A stretch of 64,000 nt of DNA from assembly GCA_043743785.1 (NCBI GenBank), contig JAYTVW010000038.1, positions 1-64,000 on the forward strand, in the 5' to 3' direction. Of this stretch, positions 8,601 to 16,585 are shown in pieces; position 1 is the first letter of the stretch; each line of letters begins with the position of its first letter. Source of the stretch: JAQTNA01 sp043743785 (lineage in GTDB: Bacteria > Pseudomonadota > Gammaproteobacteria > Burkholderiales > Rhodocyclaceae). The notes below the pieces were generated by a model. The model was given only the letters and a program-made list of their open reading frames with translations. It was not told the origin of the DNA and did not search any database. The position numbers were made by a program, and so were the translations under genes.

Positions 8601-9638
8601 AAGATAAGCATTGGCGAGAAACCCGGAGGCAAGGAGTCCCTGAGGCAAACCGAGATCAAGGGTTTCACACTCTGTCCCCTTTATCAGGGCGGCGCTATTG
8701 TGGTCAGCATCTCGCCAGGCCCAACTGAAAATACGCTTGGCTCGCTGCCAGAAAGCCTCATCTGCCGCCAGCGAATCAGGCAGGCCAAAATCCCGGCGAT
8801 ATTCTCCTTCGATCCGCTTCAACTCGTTCAAAAGGGCAGCGCAATCCACCTTGTCGAAAAAGGACCGGATGTCCAGCGACACCACGAACAACTCCTGGCC
8901 GGCTGACACTTGTGCGGAGAAGTCTGCGCAGATGCGCCGGGGCCTCGCGAGGAAGGTCCGGTAGTCCTGGAAATACTGGCGATAGGTGCGACTATTTCCC
9001 CAGGAAAAATGGGCTCGTGACCGGGGTTTGGCGGAACCGTCCCAGCGGCAATGCAGGCGATTGCCGTAACTGACGATGCCCTGTGCCCGCGCCTTCAAGG
9101 CATCCTTTTCCGTGGTATCGCCCTGGGCAGTTTCGACCGCCTCTGCCAGGCACATCATGACCGCTGTCGCCAGGGTCTGGTCCCGAATGGATAGGTGGGC
9201 AAGAGGCCTCAGCTTCTGTTCGGTCTCCGGGAGGGAAGCAGTGCCGTCTCCAACTTTCGATTTGTCGGCTGATTTTCTCTTGGCTTTCCAGTCGGAAAAC
9301 GAAGGATCCTGCCCCCAGTCGTCCAAGGACAATTCCAAAAGGCCCGGGAATACGGGTTTTTCTTCTGGCTGCCTGAACTCCCACTTTGCATTCTTTGGTG
9401 CCGGCACCAAGCGTAGCTTCTCTGGCGCGAAATCCGCCCGCTGCACATCGGCCGACCAAGCGGCTAGCTGTTGCTCCAGGTCAATCGTGGAACTATCCAG
9501 CTCAAGCATGTCCGCGTACCAGTTATGGCGGCGAACGTAGGTATGGGACTTCTTCCAAGCCTGGGCCAGAACAACCGTGTCTTGGAGGTAGAGACCCTGG
9601 GGGGCCAACTCCTTGTATTTGTCCCTGAGGATCGTCAT
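5667..9638 (-). CDS. Reverse transcriptase-nitrilase fusion, defence RT type 1 (UG1)
   Basis: A 1323-residue protein. The reverse transcriptase core occupies roughly residues 150-430: motif A VVSLDIRSFFDKVD near 254, motif B LPQGLLASGFLAN, and motif C CRYVDD near 372 with the two catalytic Asp. A long helical middle follows. The last 280 residues are a nitrilase fold with Glu in VVLFPELSV near 1103 and the catalytic Cys in AAICYDATD near 1203. RT plus C-terminal nitrilase is the defining architecture of DRT type 1 antiphage reverse transcriptases (UG1 group). I chose the ATG at 9636-9638, with AGGAAG 7 bases ahead, rather than an upstream codon that would overlap the previous gene by 32 bases. 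The small membrane partner reported for some DRT1 loci is not seen next to it. Confidence 0.9.
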   Translation of the reverse strand: MTILRDKYKELAPQGLYLQDTVVLAQAWKKSHTYVRRHNWYADMLELDSSTIDLEQQLAAWSADVQRADFAPEKLRLVPAPKNAKWEFRQPEEKPVFPGLLELSLDDWGQDPSFSDWKAKRKSADKSKVGDGTASLPETEQKLRPLAHLSIRDQTLATAVMMCLAEAVETAQGDTTEKDALKARAQGIVSYGNRLHCRWDGSAKPRSRAHFSWGNSRTYRQYFQDYRTFLARPRRICADFSAQVSAGQELFVVSLDIRSFFDKVDCAALLNELKRIEGEYRRDFGLPDSLAADEAFWQRAKRIFSWAWRDADHNSAALIKGTECETLDLGLPQGLLASGFLANAYLVGLDRRMSELVLAQHKCDSVKVLDYCRYVDDVRIVVQSNRSLEDVLEATKKFFKEQLATHCTTLSTTKVLELSDEKCTITPYRSISAQSNVSALMEALQAEISGTFDMESLVQAAGGLDGLLWMAEQIEDAEPSRSRLRLANIARPNTDVRDDTVKRFVATRLAQSLRHRLAMTDSSAAVGSGDTLIEQVTNGKALAHEFESTARKLIKCWADNPSLVLLLRCGLDLFPHPKLLGPVTEALTTKLFHVASGNKELREVRVAEYVLADLFRAGAVETGFRTPDEYPESIDIAGYREDLGTLARRVLADHTNAPWYLQQQALLFLASIQDHSLSPPSLEELSAYSDLHNAMLYKPAKSVALQRILPFALVGQQLHPNTRRFGSWLSEGLRATPELALQRQIVTTIALYRPEFIRAAMATGRGGRQPSWAEFVPAALRSMDKKSTGKKPNLAKQKEITLLALTSSPLNPFCQENGLLLLAQALLRHPGIEKELSSGLDASEIRLGCQDWDNIQALPGEEKFLHVVRIERSSEAVHPLYEAPDWVEDKKAWLYGLGRVLRSAFTGELDYTSRRFLVTEDVGGYTGLRSSWFKRRFGLLNSGRGILDEPGPVSPWLSGFLSALLQWPGVEFPSNGAEDATKVRTPDELKAILDRRISVQRDLYGSRCRTPMYVVPTDKHGTELEDRPMRIAVVQPLRPKLADFNPKEPTHWTASTLAEHRRHLAEVCRLACQQLKTWASAQPPSSSGDETDQPIVDVVLFPELSVHPEHLFHLRTLSDKLKAHIFAGLTYIHSDKLDAPINQGIWLIRTETPGSGRTIQYAWQGKKNPAKMEHAMGIKGYRPHITLVEFPIGTSTPTRLAAAICYDATDLDLLADLRDRSDMFLVAAFNQDVDTFDNMVGALRFHMYQPVVLANLGEFGGSTAQAPLKDHGKIISHIHGNNQVAVSVFEIDPSPFKATKPAKATKELKTAPAGYKGRPKAGV

Positions 9639-9657
9639 GAAATTACTTCCTGGAGAG

Positions 9658-11628
9658 TTACTGCATCCGTTGCTTAAACAAGAGCCCATCGTCCTTGCTC
9701 GGGTCTAGCTCCAGCCGGAGATATTGCTTGTCACGAAATGCAGGAGGCGGCGTGGTCGTGGTTACGATGTACTGGAATGGGGGCTCATTGCCGAAACACT
9801 CTTTTTGTATTCGTTCAACGAGAAGAAGGTAGTTCTCATAGAGACCACTGCTCATGTCGGCCTCTCTCGGGCAATCGTGGATGACGAATCCAGGAAAGTC
9901 GCTTCCCCGGTTGCCACTATCCACCAGGCAAGTCAGGTCGCCCAGGAGGACCTCAAGCACCCTGTAGGCCTCGCCACCACGCATGGATAACCGGAAAGGC
10001 CGGCTCTCGTCACGCGAATCAAAACAGCCAAAGGCACCGTCATCGAGAAGCTCTCGCGTCAGAATTTCCATGAGTTCGCTTAGATGCTTTTCCCGGGAGG
10101 ATCTGTCGCTTTGCAGTGTGTTCAGTCTCACTCGAGCACTGTCTGCATCCCGCTTCAGCGTTTCACTCTTGGCCTCTGCAGCAGCGATTTCAGCGGTCGC
10201 TTCATCGGAACCGGCGGAGCGCTGCCAACGCTCCAACTCACTCAGTAATTGTTCTCCGCGCCCGGCATCAACGACAAGAGAATCCCGGGCTAATCTAGCC
10301 TTCCTGTAATCCTTGTTCTTTCTCTCGAGTCTCAGGGAGACTTCTTTCAGGCTCCCGTCCAACTGAGTCTTTCGGCCCAGGGCCGCTACTGCAGTGGCTG
10401 CTGCATCGGCCATGGCGCTTTCCAGCGCCTTCTTGTCTCTGCCGTCTTTCAGGTCGGCAGACATTTGTAGCCGCTGAATTTCAGCCTGAATATGCGTACA
10501 ACGCTGAAATTCGATGCTCGCATGTTCGCATTGCCCAGGGAGTTCAGCCAGATTGAGCAACTTTTCGGCAATTGAGCGGTAGGCTTCCTCGTCATTACGC
10601 CTCGCTGCTTCCGCTATGTCATACAACAAGCCAGCTTTATCGCTCTGCGCTGTCAGCTCTTTTTCTTCCACCCGGATATCGGCCAACTCTTGCTGGAGAA
10701 CATCATATTGGGCGTCCATTGCTGCCAATTTGTCCTTGGCTTGCTGCTCCGCAAGCCTGATCTGCTCTGCCACCGAATCCTTGAACAGATCGTCGGAGTA
10801 CATGGGCAATGCATCCGGAAGCCCGCACCAAGCGCGCAAGTTGGATTCAATGCGCCGCCGGATTACTTCTGGCTCACGTTGGATCTCTAGAACTTGTTTC
10901 TCGGCATCTACCCGGTCTAATTCCAGCTTGGCCAGATCGGTCATCAAGTCGGATTCAGCCTGTTCCATCAGACCGAGCAAGGTACGCATGACAATGGGAG
11001 GGTCTTGCCGGCTACGCTGAAGGCCTGTGCCCTCACCTTCCCGCCAAGCGAAAAAAGACTTGAAGCGCGAGCCCTGATCCCGCGTCATCCAGGCAAGCAC
11101 ATGCCGCCATTCAATGCTTTGTCCGGTGTCCGGAATCTGGCGGGGAAACGTGTTTGCCAGGATGGAATCCGCGAGTTGCTGCTCAAACGTCTTGAACGCT
11201 TGGCCGCTCTTCTCCCGCAATAACTGCTCGATATCTCTGCCGGCAGAAAATTGCCCTTCAACATAGGGGTTGAAGGAGCGGTAAATCGAGTACGCCTCAT
11301 CTTCCAGGTGCAGGACAACCGCAACGCCGCCCTGCGGGAAGTGCTCGAACAACTCATCCCGTAGTTCCGATACCGTCCGTGCGCTATCTCCAAGGCAATA
11401 GCGAAGGAGCAAGCAGAGCGACGTTTTTCCAACCCCATGGCCGGCTGCACGGACGCCCTTCTCACTTCCGGGCGCGGGCTCTTTCGCCCAAACCAGATTC
11501 AGGCCGCGCTGAAAAGTGACAGACCGGATGAAGTGCTCTTGGTCCGGTTCCCGGAAAATCACGAGTCGCTCGAACCACAAGCGCGGATTCGTCCTGTTCT
11601 CGGACAGACGCTGGAAGAATTCCTGCAT
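9658..11628 (-). CDS. SMC/RecN-like coiled-coil ATPase (DUF2326-like)
   Basis: A 656-residue protein. The N-terminal nucleotide-binding lobe has Walker A GHGVGKTSLCLLL near residues 64-76; the centre, about residues 220-510, is rich in Glu, Lys, Ala and Leu and predicted coiled coil; the C-terminal lobe holds FPGFVIHDCPREAD in the Walker B position, with HDCP replacing the usual acidic pair. This layout matches DUF2326-type SMC-like ATPases found as middle components of defence operons. The ATG has a strong AGGAGGGG site overlapping the stop region of the methylase gene 13 bp upstream, and the RT gene starts 19 bp downstream. It is either an effector of the DISARM-like set or a partner of the RT; position alone cannot decide. 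Confidence 0.75.
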   Translation of the reverse strand: MQEFFQRLSENRTNPRLWFERLVIFREPDQEHFIRSVTFQRGLNLVWAKEPAPGSEKGVRAAGHGVGKTSLCLLLRYCLGDSARTVSELRDELFEHFPQGGVAVVLHLEDEAYSIYRSFNPYVEGQFSAGRDIEQLLREKSGQAFKTFEQQLADSILANTFPRQIPDTGQSIEWRHVLAWMTRDQGSRFKSFFAWREGEGTGLQRSRQDPPIVMRTLLGLMEQAESDLMTDLAKLELDRVDAEKQVLEIQREPEVIRRRIESNLRAWCGLPDALPMYSDDLFKDSVAEQIRLAEQQAKDKLAAMDAQYDVLQQELADIRVEEKELTAQSDKAGLLYDIAEAARRNDEEAYRSIAEKLLNLAELPGQCEHASIEFQRCTHIQAEIQRLQMSADLKDGRDKKALESAMADAAATAVAALGRKTQLDGSLKEVSLRLERKNKDYRKARLARDSLVVDAGRGEQLLSELERWQRSAGSDEATAEIAAAEAKSETLKRDADSARVRLNTLQSDRSSREKHLSELMEILTRELLDDGAFGCFDSRDESRPFRLSMRGGEAYRVLEVLLGDLTCLVDSGNRGSDFPGFVIHDCPREADMSSGLYENYLLLVERIQKECFGNEPPFQYIVTTTTPPPAFRDKQYLRLELDPSKDDGLLFKQRMQ

Positions 11629-11641
11629 GTAATCGCCCCTC

Positions 11642-14600
11642 CTATGCGCGCCTCACCGACGGATCGGCGTCTTGCTCTTCTGCACGAGTCTCGCTGCATT
11701 CCATGGTTTGTGCCAAAACCCGCAAAAGGACACTCGCCAACTGCTCTGTCTGTTCCTCAAAGATTAGCCCGGAAGGAGATGGCGCATTACGTGTCGCCAC
11801 GAGGAGTGCTCCCTGTTGCTCAAACCGAATGGCGCCTGAGGATTCAAAGTGGCGAAGTAGTGTTTGAAGGCGATCGCCAGTGATACGGTCCGCTTCAAAG
11901 ATCGTGGCGTGCTGGCCCTGATATTCATTTAGAGCCGCCCACTCTTCCGCGCCGAAGAGAGATTGTTGGGCGGCCTGCGGTAGCTCGAGAATCCTGATGG
12001 CGTAGGTGAGCCGAGAGCGGAGCAAGCTACCTCCAAGCCGAATCATCGTAAGCAGCAGACCTGCCAAGTGTGCATCCACTGCATCCCTGACGGCGCCGTG
12101 GGGTGAATAGACGGGGGCCTGGGCCTCTCCGGGAGGTGAAACGAGGAGGCTGGCGTACGGCTGGCCCTGGGCATCGGCCAGTGTCATGCGATCAAATTCG
12201 TGCAGCACCAGGTTCCGGGTGCGGTACTCCCCAAATTCGCGGATTTCGTTGTTCTTGAGGACGCGGAAGGTTTCGGAGGGGTAGTCGGCGCCCAGCACGT
12301 CGGCGGGGTCGAGGATGTAGCGGAGTTCGTCGCGGGTCAGGCCGTAGAGGCGGGCGTAGTGGGCGTCGAGTTCGGCGCGCAGGATGGCCCGGCGGTCCGG
12401 ATTCCAGGGGAAGGGCGTGCCGTCAAAGCCAAGGTCTGCGGCCCAGGGTTGCAGGTCGTGGGCGGTGTAGGTTAGCTCCAGGACGCGGGGGACGATGAAG
12501 TCCAGGTCGGCTTCGGTGTAGCGGTCGGGGGGGAGAACGGGAAATTGCTTGTAGTAGCCGAAAGTCATGTTTGTTCCGCCAAGTTTTTGCCGAACGACAA
12601 AGTCAAAGACCAACGCGGACATATTGGCCAAGTACGCTGCTGCTCGTACTGGTGACTGAGATAGATGAAATAGTGGCATCGAGTGCCCGACGCTAACTTT
12701 CGGTATAACCGATGAGATAAAGCTTCGCTCATCGGTACTGCGAGCAATATTTCGCCAACCCATCAGCCAGCGGGGGCTGCGCTGATCCATCCATTCATCC
12801 AGCAGGGAGAACAGGGCGTCGTCGCGCCGCAGTGTCGTCAGGCCGGCCTGTTCTTCATCTGAGAGGGGGCATTCGCATTGTGCCCTGGCCCATCTGGGCC
12901 AGTCGGTGTAGGCCTTCTTGCCGACGAGCTTGGCGGCGGCCAGGCGTTGATAAAGGGCGGGGTATGCTGTCCGCAGGCGGGATTCGGCCTGTTGTACCGG
13001 GGGAAGCCAGGCGGAGGATTTGTCCTCCAGTTCAAAGGGCGGAACCGGCAGGGCTTGCAGCACCAGGGAGGCAGCCAGCCATTCGGCCACGGCCTGCCAC
13101 AGGTCTTCCGCCTTGGTGGCGAGCCAGGCCCTGGCGACGCGGGCGGGCACGTTGGCGATGCGGGCCAGGACTTCCCGTTCTTCCACCCAGTAGCGGGGGC
13201 GCACGGTGTATTCCGGGCTGGATTTCTGCTCGCAGGTGCAGTCCTCCGTGTCCAGTCCGTCCGGCTTGCCGGGAGCATCCACATAGGTGGCCCAGCGGTG
13301 GTCGAACTGGTGGAGCATCTTGGCTTCAAACAGCGGCAGGCGGGAGGGGCCGGGGTCATTCCTGAACAGATGGCTGTCGGCTGACATGTGAAACATGGCC
13401 TGGAAGCGGATGCCCCAGGGATTGCCGTGGGCCGCCCCTTCCTCAATCAATACCGGCGCGGCGCGATAGAGCTTCTTGGTCAGTTCGGCGTCGTACTGGC
13501 TTCGGAATACCGGGCAGGTGCGGGTGTTTGGGTTGATGAGCAGGAATTCGTCTGCCGTCAGGGAGAAGCGGCGGCGTGCATCCTGAATCTGTTCCAGGTG
13601 CCGCGCCAGGAATACGAAAGTGGCGGGATTGGCTTGCACCGTGCCCGCGGTGGTGAGCAGGACAAACTTGAACGCATGATGAACCGAGGGAAAGATGAAC
13701 GACTCGTTTTCGAAGGCCCGTATGCTCACCAGCTTTGCGCCGACTGCCAGATCGGCAAAATAGGCTTTGGTGGAGTCGTCCGTCGCAATGCCAGTGGGCA
13801 CGATGAACCCGGTTCTTCCCGTGGGCGAAACCAACTGAGCGAAAGCCTCCGCAAACAGCGCATAGGTATTCACGTCTCCCACGCCGGTCAGCGGGTAGCG
13901 CCCTGAATCATGTGCAAACAAACTGGCCGCCTCGGCCCCCCGGCGAGCCGCCAGGAATTCGGCGTGGAGCTGCTGTTCGGCGGGGTTTGGGGGCATGAGG
14001 CCTTGGGCCGCTTCCACTTCCGGGTAGAGGGTGTGGAGCAGCATGCCTTCCTTCAGGAGTTCGATGCGGCGGCCTCGCTCGGCCTTGTGCTGGGCGGCGG
14101 CTACGAGTGGGCTGCGGCTGGCAAAGAACTCTTCCTCCTGAAGCTTGATGCGTTCCCAGGGCGGGTTGCCCAGGAGCACATCAAAGCCGCCCCGGGCGTG
14201 GATATGAGGAAAGGCCAGCCACCAGTGGAAGACCTGGTGGCTGCGGCAGAAGCGGGTCGCCGCACTCAGTTTCTCGTCGTTAGCCGCCTGACCCTGGGCA
14301 AGCTGCCAGAAGTAGCCGGAGAGAGGAATCGTGCCTTCATGCTCCGCCGTCTTGGGCATGAGGAAGGCGGCCACATAGGTATCGGCCAACTGGGCCGCCG
14401 GGCTGCTTTCCTCCGCCTGGCGGGAGGCCAGCCAGTACCGGCGTTTCTGTTCGATGGCGGCCAGGGTATCGTCGGCCAGGGTTTCCAGTTCGGCAAAGGC
14501 AAGCGTGGTGCGGGTGTCCGCAAAAAGATCGGCACCCTGAATTCTTTGCAGGGATTTCAGTGCTATTCGGTTCTCCGCCTTGAGGCGTTTGGCGACTTCC

Positions 14601-16561
14601 TTGTCGTCGCCGGAGAGGACAGCATAGGCCTCTTCCGGAATGCCGTTTTCCAGCACATTCGGGTCCAGTACACCCAGCAGTGCATCGCCACAACGCAGGT
14701 GGTGGTCGAGAAAGGTCAGGGGCCTATCCGGGCTGTAGGCTTCGAGCCACAGGGCGGTGCGGGCCAGTTCCACGGCCATGGGGTTCTTGTCCACGCCGTA
14801 GATGCAGTGGGCAATTACGTCGCGCAGGGCGTGGCGATAGTCGGCGGGCAGGGGGTTGCCGTCGGCGGCGTTGAGGCGGGCCACTTCTTCGGCGATACGG
14901 CGGGCGGCAGCGAGTAGGAAATGGCCGGAGCCGCAGGCCGGGTCGCATACGGAGAGGGAGAGCAGGGCCTGGACCGGCTGTTGAGGGTGGTCTTTCAGGG
15001 TCTGGACGATGACCGGCTCCAGAGCGCTCTTGATGAGTTCCTGCACCAGGCTGTCCGGGGTGTAGTAGGAGCCGGTGAGTTTGCGGGCGTTGCCCTTGTT
15101 GCTACCTTCCTCTTCATCGCCTACGAAGCCGAACTTGGGGGCGCCGCCGAGGAGCGTCGCCACCGGCACCAGTTCCAGCAGGCTCTCATAGACGCTGCCG
15201 AGCTCCTCGGAATCCATATCCCGGTAATTGACCCGGGAGAGGACCGCGCCTTCGCGGAAGAAGCACAGGCTGAAGAGGGCGGCGAGCAGGGCCTGGTTTT
15301 CCAGCGAGGAGGCCTCCAGGTCTGGGCACTGGCCGGCGTCAAAGAGGCCGCCCAGGGCGGGCAGGCCCAGGGCCGGCTGGCCGCGCCCCAGGCCGGCGAA
15401 GCTGATATTGAGCACCTGCCAGAGATCGCTGTGGCGGTCGTAGCTGCGACGGCGAGCGGCGAGGCGGCGCAAGCGGGCCAGGCTGTAGCCGGCCTGGTAG
15501 CGGGCTTTGGCTTCTGTGCAGGCATCCGGGGCAAAGATCAGTTCCCTGTCCTCGATGGTGGCGAGGAAGATGAAGCGATAGACGAGGCGCAGGAGTTGCT
15601 CGAAATAGGCTTGGGTCGTGAGTTCGCCGGTTTCCAGGCGATGGCGCAGGCTGGCATTGGCGGGGTGGGCGAGGAAGCCGGTGCCGAGGGCGCGCAAGGC
15701 CAGGGTGACGCCGATGCGCAGGCGCTCCCGGGCGCGGATGCCGTCTTCCTGGGCGGTATTGCGCCAGACTTCCAGGGGGCAGTCGGCGGGATTGGGGGGT
15801 AGAGAGGGGGTGATTCCCTCACCCCCGGCCCCTCTCCCGGCGGGCGAGGGGAGCAGTTGGCCTGCCTCAACCTCTGCGCCTCTTTTCTGGGGCGAGGGGA
15901 GGAAGCGCGTGGCGTGGACCAGGAGCCAGAGGGCGGTGAAGTCGGGGTAGAGGCCCTCGGAGAAAATAGCTTCCAGGTCGGCCTCGATGTAGGCGGGCCG
16001 GGTCAGGCTGGGGTTGTCCCGCAGGATGCGCAGCTTCCGGCCGTTGCTGACCACGGCCCACAGGGCGGCCGGATTGGCGTTCAGGTATTCCTGGGCCAGC
16101 AGGAAGGGGGAGCGGCGGCGCACACCATCGCCGAAGCGGGTGGCGGGCTTGTCCAGAATCTGGTCGAAGGGCGCAAACACCAGGGGCACGCGGCCTTCCG
16201 CCGCCGCGTAGCCGATGGGGAAAATGCGCTCATCCAGCACTACCTGGCCCACGGCTCGCAGATCACTGAAGCCCAACACCTGGCGGCAGAAGGGTTCGAG
16301 GAATTCCCGCACGGTGAGGGCGTGGCTGTCCACATCGGTGCGGGCGCTGCGCAGTGTGAAGTCCTGCCAGAGATTCTGGGCGATCTTCCAGTAGCGGCCG
16401 ATTTCATCCCGCAGCTTCAGCCCCCGGGGAATGTCGTAATCGGACTCGGTCTGCCCGGAGGCTTCCAGTCGGGCCACCTTGTTGAGGAAGTCGGGTGCCA
16501 GGAGACCGCCCTCGATGGAAAGGGCGGTGAAGGCGAGTTCGTGAGTGTTGCGGCGAGCCAT
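11642..16561 (-). CDS. Eco57I-type adenine-N6 DNA methylase (DrmMI-like)
   Basis: A 1639-residue protein. The methylase core has the AdoMet motif VCDPACGSGHF near residue 540, preceded by the SYYTPDSLV segment typical of type IIG/Eco57I enzymes, and the catalytic NPPWERIK near 797. The N-terminal 500 residues and the C-terminal 600 probably serve target recognition and contacts with partners. No PD-(D/E)XK motif is obvious in it, so it looks like a modification subunit, as in class 1 DISARM (DrmMI), although it is longer than usual. Residues about 220-250 (LPSPQKRG and LPSPAGRGAGGEG) come from a GC-rich palindromic repeat inserted in frame. It lies 24 bp after the SNF2 helicase gene. Confidence 0.88.
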   Translation of the reverse strand: MARRNTHELAFTALSIEGGLLAPDFLNKVARLEASGQTESDYDIPRGLKLRDEIGRYWKIAQNLWQDFTLRSARTDVDSHALTVREFLEPFCRQVLGFSDLRAVGQVVLDERIFPIGYAAAEGRVPLVFAPFDQILDKPATRFGDGVRRRSPFLLAQEYLNANPAALWAVVSNGRKLRILRDNPSLTRPAYIEADLEAIFSEGLYPDFTALWLLVHATRFLPSPQKRGAEVEAGQLLPSPAGRGAGGEGITPSLPPNPADCPLEVWRNTAQEDGIRARERLRIGVTLALRALGTGFLAHPANASLRHRLETGELTTQAYFEQLLRLVYRFIFLATIEDRELIFAPDACTEAKARYQAGYSLARLRRLAARRRSYDRHSDLWQVLNISFAGLGRGQPALGLPALGGLFDAGQCPDLEASSLENQALLAALFSLCFFREGAVLSRVNYRDMDSEELGSVYESLLELVPVATLLGGAPKFGFVGDEEEGSNKGNARKLTGSYYTPDSLVQELIKSALEPVIVQTLKDHPQQPVQALLSLSVCDPACGSGHFLLAAARRIAEEVARLNAADGNPLPADYRHALRDVIAHCIYGVDKNPMAVELARTALWLEAYSPDRPLTFLDHHLRCGDALLGVLDPNVLENGIPEEAYAVLSGDDKEVAKRLKAENRIALKSLQRIQGADLFADTRTTLAFAELETLADDTLAAIEQKRRYWLASRQAEESSPAAQLADTYVAAFLMPKTAEHEGTIPLSGYFWQLAQGQAANDEKLSAATRFCRSHQVFHWWLAFPHIHARGGFDVLLGNPPWERIKLQEEEFFASRSPLVAAAQHKAERGRRIELLKEGMLLHTLYPEVEAAQGLMPPNPAEQQLHAEFLAARRGAEAASLFAHDSGRYPLTGVGDVNTYALFAEAFAQLVSPTGRTGFIVPTGIATDDSTKAYFADLAVGAKLVSIRAFENESFIFPSVHHAFKFVLLTTAGTVQANPATFVFLARHLEQIQDARRRFSLTADEFLLINPNTRTCPVFRSQYDAELTKKLYRAAPVLIEEGAAHGNPWGIRFQAMFHMSADSHLFRNDPGPSRLPLFEAKMLHQFDHRWATYVDAPGKPDGLDTEDCTCEQKSSPEYTVRPRYWVEEREVLARIANVPARVARAWLATKAEDLWQAVAEWLAASLVLQALPVPPFELEDKSSAWLPPVQQAESRLRTAYPALYQRLAAAKLVGKKAYTDWPRWARAQCECPLSDEEQAGLTTLRRDDALFSLLDEWMDQRSPRWLMGWRNIARSTDERSFISSVIPKVSVGHSMPLFHLSQSPVRAAAYLANMSALVFDFVVRQKLGGTNMTFGYYKQFPVLPPDRYTEADLDFIVPRVLELTYTAHDLQPWAADLGFDGTPFPWNPDRRAILRAELDAHYARLYGLTRDELRYILDPADVLGADYPSETFRVLKNNEIREFGEYRTRNLVLHEFDRMTLADAQGQPYASLLVSPPGEAQAPVYSPHGAVRDAVDAHLAGLLLTMIRLGGSLLRSRLTYAIRILELPQAAQQSLFGAEEWAALNEYQGQHATIFEADRITGDRLQTLLRHFESSGAIRFEQQGALLVATRNAPSPSGLIFEEQTEQLASVLLRVLAQTMECSETRAEEQDADPSVRRA
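15816..15901. repeat. GC-rich palindromic repeat inserted in frame in the methylase gene
   Basis: Two related units (15816-15852 and 15871-15901) made of CCCTC/CCCCTCTC and GAGGGG blocks form hairpin-like arms. This sequence type (translated LPSPAGRGAGGEG) is a widespread intergenic repeat in proteobacteria. Here it lies inside the methylase frame without breaking it. Confidence 0.7.
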
Positions 16562-16585
16562 GTGGTTCCTCTAATTTGACTGGCT

